Positions 11,701-23,700 of a stretch of 64,000 nt of DNA are shown here, in pieces (position 1 is the stretch's first letter; each line of letters opens with the position of its first letter). The stretch lies in the NCBI GenBank assembly GCA_030765055.1, contig CM060950.1, forward strand, positions 458,811,210 through 458,875,209, written 5' to 3'. Both the position numbers and the translations under genes were made by a program. Source of the DNA: Mantis religiosa (lineage: Eukaryota > Arthropoda > Insecta > Mantodea > Mantidae). The notes under the pieces were generated by a model. It worked only from the letters and a program-made list of their open reading frames with translations, did no database searches and had not been told where the DNA came from.

Positions 11701-14700
11701 GGCAATTTATTATACAATTGATTATAAACCCTGTGTGAAATAAAGTTTAACTGATGATGGTTTAGATGTAATTTTACTGTTCCGTATTATGTATACGCCA
11801 ATTTTAAATAGTGACATTTCTACATATAAAAGATACCACTTCATAGCTGTATACTAGGAATAGGCAATATATTGAGCTCCTGAAATAACAGTTTGATCTC
11901 TATTCTTAGGGGAGCTTTTGTAACTATTTTTAACATTCTGTTTTGCATTTTGTATATGCAGATATTGAACCCCAAAGAATGATTCCGTAACTGATAATTG
12001 AAAGTACATATCCAAAATATATTATTGTTAACTTCTCATTAGGTAGTGGACTGAAAATTGAATGGCATTATGTTGAACATTTTTATTAAACTTCATGGTG
12101 AGTTTTATCTGTATTACTAGTAATTTAAAAGACACCATTGTCATTTTGTCATTTACCATGGCTTGCAGTTGTGTCTAGTCTTGACAAGGGTCGTTAAGTC
12201 TGGTAAATTTCCATGAAGGGATGGATATTTTTTGTTACAGCTTTGTGGGTGATAGGTTATTTAAAACATTGTACAGAAAATTTTAGTGTGCTACAATATA
12301 CAGTTTGTTGTTGACAGCGATCTGAACTGGTCACTGTTATAGCTGTGTTTGAAAATGGAAAAAACAGATTTTCATGCCATTATTAAACATTTTCATTTCA
12401 AGGGCTAGACTGCATTGGATGAAATTCACGCATACTCTGCACCATCATTAAAGACCATTTACTTTTGGATCAATGAATTTAAATGTTGTTGTAGAAGCAG
12501 GCAGCATGAATCATGCTCTGGACATCCAGTTGAGGTCACCATACAGGACACTATTGAAAAATCTACGATCTGGTTATGCAAGACTACTGAATCAAAATTT
12601 GTGAGATTGCTGAGGCTGTAGGCATCTCAACTGAGCGAGTGCACAATACCCTGCTTGAAAAATTGGTAATGAAGAAGTTGTGTGCAAGATGGGTACCATG
12701 ATTACTCACAGTTGACCAAAAACCTTCTACCAAGTGTCCGGTGATGTTTAATCGCAATCTGCAAGACTTTTTGAGCCAGTTTTTGTCCTTGGATGAAACT
12801 AGGATCCATCATTAAACACCAGGGTCAAAACAGCAGTCTAAACAATGGACAAAGGCTGGTAAAAGTCCATCAAAGAAAGCAAGGGCTCGCCTCAGCTGCA
12901 TGGTGGTAGAGTGTCTGCCTCAGCTTCAAGAGGTCCCGAGTTCGAATCTCGGTCAGCATGAGTTACCTGGATAAGGTTTTACCGGGGGTTTTCTCTTATC
13001 CTGAATGATGAAAGTCGGGTAACTAAGTTATATGGACCCTGGGATCATTTGAGCATCATTTCACCCAATCCATTCATCATCCAATATGACTTAACATTGG
13101 AGGACGTAAAATTACAAACAAAAAAAGAAAAAAAAGAAAGCAAGGACCATTTTACACAGAAAATGAAGCTATTTACAGTGGAGTCACAAACACTACACAA
13201 ATAATAATATTTAGTAAATATTTGTATTTGTGTAAGGACCACTTTGTTAGTTGGTTAAGTGATGGCCACACTTTTTGGGGATTTGCAAGGAATAATCCTC
13301 ATAGACTACTTGGAAAAAGGCAGAACCATAACTGGAGCCTATTATGCTTCATTGTTGCATCGATTGTAACATAAGTTAACTGAAAAGAGACCAAGATTGA
13401 AATGCAAAAGTGCTCTTTCACCAGGATAATGCTCCTTTGCACATATCAGCAATCACAATGGTGAAAGTGCATGAGTTGGGCTCTGAATTGGTTCCTCATC
13501 CACCTTATTCACCAGACTTAGCCGCAAGTGACTTCTTCCTGTTCCCAAACTTGCAAATTTGACTTGGTGGCAAGACATTTTCATCAAATGAAGAAATGAT
13601 AGTCACTGTCAACAAATATTTGGCAGACGTTGACAGAACCTAATTTTCCGACAGGATGAAAAAGTTGGAACATTGCTGGACCAAGTGTATAGCCATCAAT
13701 GGAGGTTGTCGAGAAATAATGTGAGATGTTAAAAGAAAAATAGGAAAAGAAAAATTGTTTATCAGACTTATCAAATGACCTCCGTATTATCAATTGTCAT
13801 GTTGATATCATTGCCAAATAATATTGTTCTTGGAAGGGATCTGCAGTCAGTACACCATAAATGTGATATTTCTAAGTTTCATTATCTGCAAGAATCTGCT
13901 CAAGAACATACAAACTTTACTTCTTGCAGTACAATAATCCCTACTCCACTGTACCATGAAAGCCAGGTTACAAAGTTCCAGATAATAGCATACAATAGTT
14001 GTGCAGATATATGTGGATTTGTTTCAGAGATAGAGTAATGAAATACAGGGTTTGCATGAAAAGTAAATGCTCCACCTTCGGAACTCCTCAACAGATGGCA
14101 GCACTGTTGTGTGGCAGGTCCTGAATTGTTCAGTTGGTGGGATGGCTTAGCATTGCACAATTGTGTAGTTACAGTGCTAAATATGGAACCCTGTAATGGC
14201 ACTTGGTCAGTGCTATTTAAGCATTGTGCAGTCACTGAGTTTTGACAGCAGAGGGTGTCACACCAAAGGAGATTCTCCGAGCATAGAAGCTGTTTATGGT
14301 GATGTTGATGGGAGTACTGTTTGTCATTGGGCGAGTAAGTGTAAAAATTATATGGCAGGAACATCTGACTTGCGTGATGACGATGGGTATGCAGGATGCT
14401 GATGCCTGAACTGAAAGTGCATAGACTTGAAATTGTCCAGTAACTGCTCTCACATTAAGAGATCTTCCAATAACCAAGCAAAGCAATAATGTGACACACA
14501 CGTTCTTGTGAACTGCTGATTATGCTTGAAATTTCCTTCTGAGTGAGTCAATGATCGTTCTGAATCAATCTTTCATCTTTTTGCTTGTAAAACTCAGTTG
14601 CTGTCGCAGGATGTCTAACTGTTTTCCAACTTGACACTATAATGGCACAGCCATACAATACTAAGGCTTCCTGCCAACTGGAACTGTAGAGGAGTGTCCA

Positions 14701-17700
14701 CTGAATAATTCAATACCTGCCGCATAACAGTGCTACCATCTGTTGAGTTGTGAAGGTGAGACATTACTTTTCATTCAACCCTCGTACATTGTGGCTGCTA
14801 TGCGAGTAGTGGTCAGTAATTTCAGTCTGTTTGCATGAGCACATTGATGAAAATTTAACATGTTCCAAAGTGTGAGCATGACATATTGTACACTGTCCTA
14901 TTGCAGTTTGCCTGGCAAAGAGCCAGTCATTATATATGGAGGTGGAACAGTACAACAGAATGAGGACAGCAACCCAACAGAGCCAGAACAACCTTCCAAA
15001 GTGGTTTTGGGTGTCACTACTGTCATCTTGCCTCGCTTAAAGGACTTCCATAACCTGTTACTGGATCCACCTTATGTAAGCATCCTTCCTCTGTTAACAC
15101 ATGTTACTGTTGGCAGTACAAATACATGACTAACATGAAACAATATTGCTTTAGAAACCACCTGTCAAAACAACGGCTGGTACCTTGGATCCAACACTAG
15201 GCAACACAAAACTTGACATTGCAAAACTGCTTGCAGCATTAGTAGCTACCAAAAACTAAGAAGTTAACAAAGAATTGGCAAGATTGGGGACGATGGAGGT
15301 GTTGTTGGTAAGAATATGTTATTAACAGTTCTTTTACATGAATGTGATGCTGTTAAAATTAAGATTTTTCCTTCACATTTCTTTATAATTATCTTTTCCC
15401 ATGTGGTTAATGCAGTTGAATTCTGAAGTCTTAAATGCATTTCTTGTTCTGTATCATGATTCTCATTCCAGAAATGGTATACTACTGCCGATTTGTCTAT
15501 CTCTTTGTTCTTGATGTTCCTGAAATGCTCTTAAGGCTAAAGTTAAAAAAGTGACAACTTTTTACGATTAGAAACATACAGCAATTTCATAGTTTTATTA
15601 CTTCATGTTGCTTTAACACAACTATTAATATCATTAATATAATTTTGAGGCGAACTAGTACTCAATGATCCACTTATTGCTAGTACTTTCCTAGAACGTG
15701 TTTCGTTAGGATCTTCCTAACATCATCAGCTGTTGTCGAATAATGGACGTCGGTTGGGTGAACTCCTCGGAGGTGATAGGTGCGTCTCTGTCTGTATCTT
15801 GATGAAGTTGAAATTTGGGTTTTCTTCAGAGGTAGTGTTGAAATTAAACAATTTTCTTTCATATATCTTTATGAAGATTTTTTCCCACGTGGTTAATGCA
15901 GCTGCACCTTGGACACTTTTTAATAAGTGAATTTCTCATTCTATATCATGATTCTCCTTCCAAAAATGGTACACTACTGCTGATTTATCTATTTCTTTGT
16001 TCCTGATGTTCCTAAAATGCTCTCTAATGTACATTAGGCTTAAACAGCATTTTAGGAACATCAGGAACAAAGAAATAGATAAATTGGCGGTAGCATACCA
16101 TTTTTTGAAGGAGAATTATGATGTAGAATGAGAAATTCACTTATTAAAAAGTGTCCAAGGTCCAACTGCATTAACCACGTGGGAAAAAATCTTCATAAAG
16201 AAATATGAAAGAAAATGGTTTAATTTCAACACTACCTCTGAAGAAAACCCAAATTTCAAGTTCATCAAGATACCAACAGAGATGCACCTACCACCTCCGA
16301 AGAGTTCACCGAACCAATGTCCATTAGTCAACAACAGCTAATGATGTTAGGAAGATCCTAACGAAACGTATTCTAGGTAAATACTAGCAATAAGTGGAGC
16401 ATTGAGTATTAGTTCGACTCAGAATTATATTGATTTTGTACTTCATTGTAACACAGTCCTTACACAATGGAATATTAATATCATTTCTTTGAAAATAAAC
16501 TTCATTACAATTTTTCCAAATTTAAGTCTTCAATAAAATGCATGAATTTCTTTCATTTATGATATAATACTTCAAATAAAATATGGTATATAAATTTCTA
16601 CATTAGGATTGCTTTCTTTTAACAATTTTTCAAATTGTCTGAAGTGTGAAGAAGTCAGGATGCACATTTGCTAGAATTTCATCCACTTTGATTTTCCAGA
16701 GACAGCTCTACCAGCTGTTTCATTTCAGTATCTAATATCATAGAAAATAGCATCAAAGATTTGTATCACCACCTACCGGCTGAAATCAAACAGATAACAA
16801 ATGGAATAACAAAAATAAGGGCTCTCAACACTTATTTATTACAGAAAGTATTTTACTCTGTGGAAAAATATAAACAGATTAGGTAGAATATGCAATTTAC
16901 ACTTCTCAACTTTGTAAACATGTCTGTAAATATTATTGTATAAAGTTTATGTATATACAAATTGACAATCCATGTAAAAAGCTTTACAGTTGGAGATAAA
17001 CATCAATCACAGTGCCATGTCTAACAATAAAAATGAAATACCTACCCAAATCTTGTTGTTGTTAATTGTGAACATGATATTGTTTTAACTTTGTTTATTG
17101 TGAATGAATGATTTACAGATGTTTTTCTGTTTATTTCAGAATCTGCTTTTTCAGTACACTTGGAATAACTTCCTACATTCTCAAGTGGAACAGTGTATAG
17201 CGTTTGCTTTAAACTCAGAAATAACATTGTCTTCTAGCAATCCATCTCATGAAAATTTGCTTTTAAAACATGTATCATATGTGTGGAGTCACAAGGAACT
17301 TGACAAATATGTCGTCTTTCAAAAGAATGAAAACTTGCGATAACATTGATATTTACTACAGTTACTACCTAGTCTTGCCATAAATACTGTTACAAATTTT
17401 TGACATACTGTACATCTGGTTTGGCATGTAAACAACTGCGTGAGTGCACCCCTTAACCTTGTTAGGTTGATTTTGAAAGAAAAAGTATTCATCTCCAGGT
17501 TTCACCATGGAATGGGGTGTAGCCATCATTGTGTTGCATATAGTTGGAAAATCTGCAAGTGACATTTTCAAGATGCTACATAGCTGAAAATCTGCCTATG
17601 TTTGTGTACTGCACCATTGAGCAATTCACTGCAACTGGGACTGTAAAGGATCGGCCGAGGGAGGTTGACCAGGCAGTGTTAGGACTCTAGCAGCACAAAA

Positions 17701-20700
17701 AACAGTGGCGGCTTGTGTTCAGAGAAATCCTGTGCTGAAGCAGGCTATTTTGTCCAATGAAATAAACATTTCAAAAAGGACAATGTCCAGGATTCTGTCA
17801 GAGGACCTTGGACTAAGGTTATATTGCTGATGTAAAGGACATAATCTTGACACATGCCTAAAGAAGCTGAGAGTGCTTAAATGTTTATGTCTCCTACAGC
17901 GTTTTGCTCAAAATGGTCATCGGAACATCCTCTACACCGATGAAAAAGTTTTCGGAGTTTTTCAATGTGCAAAACGACAGGATTTATGCATCATCATCTT
18001 GGGAAGCCAGTAATAAGATTCCTTAAGTTCAGAGGGTCCATCATTCCTCCTCAATGATGATGTGGTGGGGTGTGAGTTATTCTTGTACCACCCAGCTACA
18101 TTTTTGAGAAAAGTGCCAGAGTGTATGAAAGCACTGTTTTGGAGCCTATAGTCAAGAACTTAAGTGGCACATTGCTTCAAAAACAACCATGGACATTCCA
18201 GAAGGTTTCTGCCGCTGCCCACAAGGCCAGGTCAACACAAGCATGGCTTCAGCGTCATATCCCTGACTTCATTTCACCTGAAGATTGGCCCAATAGCAAT
18301 CCAGACTTGAATCCATTGGACTATCGACTGTGGTCACTACTTGAGGGCATCACCTACAAGAGGATACACCCCACCATTAGAAGTTTAAAGCATACCTTGT
18401 CAGAAGTGGCAGATTTCCCCCTGAATGTCATCTGTTCCGCCATAGACGAGTGGCCACAAAGACTCACAGCCTGTGTCCGTGAAAAGGTGGCCATTTCAGA
18501 AAGTGATTGGTGCTGTGTGTAGTGAAAGCCTGTAGGTACTAAAAGCCAATTAAAATATTTTGCATTGTATTTCTGTTTTTCACTTTTTAAGTTGTAACAC
18601 TATTTATGGCTAGACTAGGAATTTTGTTGAATCAGATAATAATGATGTGCAGTTCTCAAGCAATACATTTATTGCTGAATGCTTTGAATACAGCTAGTGC
18701 AATGCCATTATGAAACTTTTTTTTTTCTAAGTATCTGGGATATTTAGAACTTAATGAGTTTGCAGTAGTTCCATATTTATAGTAAGTTCTTTGGCTTCCA
18801 GATTTGTTTTCAAAGTCCATTCTGCTGACATTACCTATGTTAACCTTTTTGGGCTCTTTTAGAGCATGTTACATGCTGGCAGGACTTGTTTCATCTTCTC
18901 CTATTGGCTATTGGATGGACAATTGCACCACACTTTTCAGTAAGGCCTTGCAGACCAAATTGAGTAGTTAACCTCTCTTTCCCTATTAAGTTTGCTGTTT
19001 AATCCAGGTATGGCAACGTAACATTGGTTGCAGCGAAGTGTTGACCGAGTGTACTTTGAGAGCCACGAAGCCAATGAGCAAACTATGCACAATGATCGTG
19101 GAAGCCTGCACACCTATTTTAAGTCCCTTTATAGTTCTTAAACATGAGGATCAAATCATATATTTGCCAATTACTGATTGTGTTGGAATATCTAAACCTT
19201 ATATTTAGGTAATTCAAATAATCATACACATTCTGTCAACTGAGACACACTGTATTTCACATACCGTAATTTTATTTTCAGCTTTCACTTAGTTATTAAG
19301 AAGAAATTGTCATTTGGCTGGATGTACTGCAAAACACTAACCACAAGTCATTGGGGAAAGCAAGTCTCTGAATAAAGAACATGTTCCATTGAGTTCTAAT
19401 ATAGAAGTGAAGTTAAAGAAAAACCAAATCTTTGTACATAAATGTGTAGCCTCCCCCTGCACCCCTCCGCCCCAAAAAAGAATGTTTCAAAATTAAACTC
19501 TTAGTTCATATTGTAACAAATGAGAAAATTAGTTACTGCTAATTACACTTTGTCTTCTAAGTGGTTAATGTAGCAAGTACTGTTGGGCACATTCAACAGA
19601 CACACCTGATCCATCAAATGGAATTACCAGTGATCTGCTACTGCTGTATCGCAGCTTGTACTGCACTCAACACCACTGAGAACTTCATAACTTTTAGAAG
19701 GATTCATCGATCTCTAGTGGCTGATTGAGCCATAAGCTACTTCTGTTTGGCACTTGGCTACTATAGTACCCAAAACACTCTCAACAGTGAATCTACTGGA
19801 AATAACCCAATAGAGCAGCAATACTGCACACAATGGCTACTTATTTTCCTCCTATCTTTGACAAAAGGACTGCTTACGTAGAAAATGAAGCAATAAATAT
19901 TACACAAATATAAATATTTGTAACAAAAGGCTTCACTTATCTTAAATTGGTGTTAATACTTCTTTCTAATGGAGATCGATTTCAAAAACAGATTGTTTTC
20001 ATCATCAGTCAACTCTGTTCAAATATTTATATTTATGTAAAAGGACTTCTCTTTACTGCAAGTTGGCCATGAGGTTGGGTTGGTAGTGCTGGTCCTCCTG
20101 GCTGGCCTATGTGGCTGCCATGATATTATGGACCAGCTTTAGTAGTTCTTTGCAACTGCAGATTTGTCTATTGCTTTTTGTTTGATATTCAGAAATTACT
20201 TTTTTAATCTGGTTCTGATATACCTTGACTTTCCAATGCATTCCTTCCTACAGGTATTGCATTTCACTAGGGAATTTTTCAGAATGGGCAAAATTGCTCA
20301 AACTAGGAAACAAAGTATCCTTTATGTTAAAAGTTTAGTTAAAAACATTTTCACAGCCAATTATGACAAATAACTTACTTCTCATGAAACACTTAATTGG
20401 AAGGATCTCCAAAGTAAACTTTAAACAGTTACAGATCTGAAAAACTATTTGTAGTTGGTTTTTTGACACTTCCGTACTTACGTTTTTATATTATTGAGGG
20501 ACTAGTTTCGGAAGTCATTGCGTCCATTTTCAACCTCTCTCCAACTCGAGTTCAACTCATTTGGAGAGAGGTTGAAAACGGAGGCAATGGCCTCTGAAAC
20601 TAGACCCTAAATAATATAAAAACATAAGTGATGAAATGTCAATAAACAGACTACAAATATATGTTTGGAGGAATTTACTAACAGTGACGTCAAAATTAAT

Positions 20701-23700
20701 CTCAAAAACTATTTGTAGTTGGTTTATTGATACTCATCACTTACTTGTTTATATTAATCCAACAGTTAGAAAGAGATTGAAAATGGAGGCAAATGCCTTT
20801 GAAACTAGTCTCTCATTAATATAAACAAGTGACGAGTATCAATAAACCAACTACAAATAGTTTTTGAGACTACAAATAGTTTTTCCAATTAATTTTGGGG
20901 TCACTGTTATTAAATCCCTCCAATCACACATAATCACATATCTACTTAGATTAATCACAAGGTATGATTGAGAGAAGATTTGTTCAAGATTGGATTAATG
21001 ACCTCATCACAGTGCTTTTTAGGGTAAAGGTGATAACTGTATGTGAAATTCTCAAAAATCAAGAGGATTTAGTTTGTAAGTTCTGGGAAGCAAGAAGAAA
21101 AATAATTTGAATATCAAATTCTTTACATACATCATACTTTCTACCATTTTGGATATTAAAATAGCAAGCGCTAAAGAAGTTATATTTAGAATTACAGGAA
21201 AGACGCATATAGACAGTAGTAGAAAGCAAATACCTTTATCCTTAGATCTCTCAAATATGTAATCATCAATTACCTATCTAATAGACTGGTAGAGGTAACA
21301 CAACGGAAGCTTGCCAGCCGGAGCTGTGCGAAACTTTGGTACTACACATAGTCGGGTCAACTCACTCTCAGTTGAGGGCTACAGGGTCACTCTTTGTGAC
21401 AGAATAGTAGAATGTATTGCTTTAATTTTTTGTGCAGTATATAAATGTGATGTGTTGCAACACCACAAGTTGGTGAAGTTACGTTTACTTTGTGTTTCAG
21501 ATTTTAATAAAATGTAAACTAATCCAGAGGATATTAGAGGCGTGGGATGGCAACGAGACCCAACAGTAAGTACTTGCTATGTCAGTGGTGTAGAGGTATA
21601 CTGTTGTAGCAGTGTTGTGACAATCATTGTTGCTCTGTTCCGGGAGCACAAATGGTGGACTGAGGAGGGGCTACATGGGGCATCTCACCAAGATATCAAA
21701 TCACATTGTACAGCAGTCAGAGAAGGGTGCCTTGTGTGATTTCATCAAGGAACATGTCTCAGCAGACACACTAAGTGCCTGGGAAGCGTTTGTAGCAAAT
21801 ACTCTGACTGAAATCAATAAGACTTATCAGATTTGTCGGGTAAGACACAAGATATTAACTTCACTTACCTACTTTCTTAAATATAAATTTGAATAAACAT
21901 CTTCAAATACTGAGAGTATTATTGAAATCAAATTAAGTGGATTAATACCACACTGGAACATGTATTGGAGATTTGTTTGCTCCCTGATCTTGGTATGTGA
22001 AGTTGGTCCTTCCGCAGAATATCAGAATGTTTTGACCTTGTTTCTCCAGATAAAGTTGACAATTTTGTATTTCCTGTTATGTTCTATAATGCTCTTTGGT
22101 TTATAAGTGTTCTGTAAATGCACCTATTTGTTTTCATTGTTTCAAAAATTGATTAATTAAAATATTTAAGATCCTTAAATATTATAGAAATGTGAATGCC
22201 CATAAACAGCATACATGAAACCCAGTGTATGAAATTGTTATCAAGGAAGAAAAATCGTCTTGGAGTGTTTCACTCCAGACCAAATAATAAGGCAAAATCT
22301 TCTATTTTATCTGGATGGCAATGATAATACTATTGTACACTTAGCACAGAATTCATTGATAAATGTTTCCCATACATTTCAATTTCTCTTGAAATATAAT
22401 CTGCTTTAAATGGCATATTAACTTTTATACAAATTTGTCATCTACTCCATGCATATACTAAGTCTTCATTCAATAAATTATATAATTAGTGACTAAACTT
22501 AACCTTTCTTTATTTTAATAACAGTTGAACATAACAGGATTAGTGTCACATAACTAGACTTAGTGTTAAAATCTCCAATGTATAAAGTACAAACAGAATG
22601 GAAAATTAGCTGTAGTAGCATACTTTTGGAACAACCATAATCTCTAAGGAAGCAAGATACTTAACTGAACACTCAGAGTGGGAAGATATGTATATTACAA
22701 AACACAAGGACCAATTAATGAACTTTAAACTGCTGCCATTGGATCACTCATTCATATTACCACCACTAGCACCATCAATATCCAGTCTTATCATAAGTTC
22801 TGGAACAAATTCAAGGAATAATTTCAGAGCTAAATGAGAGCATTTTTTAATGTGAGACTTGAAGTTTTCACAGCAAGCGTTATTGATCAAGGTTTCACGG
22901 GTGATCAGCCTTGTCAAATTTTACCTTCTATAGCAGTTCTTTGAACAAGCGGATGCCATTTCCATGGGCTCTCCTCTCTCACCTGCCATTGCAAATTTCT
23001 TCATGGGACACTTTGAACACACTGCACTAGATACTGCACCTGACAGCCAAAGGCATTCTTCAGATCTGTGGATGACACTTTTTTCATGTGGCCCGAAGAG
23101 AAAAAAAGCTTGCCACCTTTTAAAACCATCTCAGCAGTTTACACACAAACATCAGGTTCACTATGGAAGTCGAGGATAATGGTTCCCTTCCATTCCTGGA
23201 AGTGTTATTATACAAGAAACCTGATGGTAGCTTGGGCCACAAAGTATACAGGAAGCCCACCAACACAAACCAAGTCTTAGATGCCTCCAGTCACCATCAT
23301 CCGACGCAGAAGAAGACAGTCATCTCCACCTTGTTTCACCGGGCACTGGACATAGACAGTGATAATATTAACCAATAAATACAATATCTCTGTAATACTC
23401 CCTTGCAGAATGGCTACAATGACTGTGACATCAGGGAGGCCCATAGAAGAGTATTGTGCAACTGGACCAATCGCCTGTACCTGTCACCCACCAGCAGCAC
23501 AGAAAACTACCTTAGCAAAGATGTGAGGCCGCACTGTGGCTCACTGGTTAGACCGCTTGGCTCTCACCAAGGTGGCCAGGGTTCGCTCCCGGGCGACCAC
23601 AAAGTGAGATTTGTGGTGGACAACACGGCGCTGGGGCGGGTTTTCTCCGGGACCTCCGGTTTCCCCCGCCATCTCATTCCACCGGTGCTCCATCTTCATC

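Noticed and set aside
13900..14364. 154-codon minus-strand open frame
   Set aside because: It is antisense to the mariner derivative and runs past its left end; no domain is visible.
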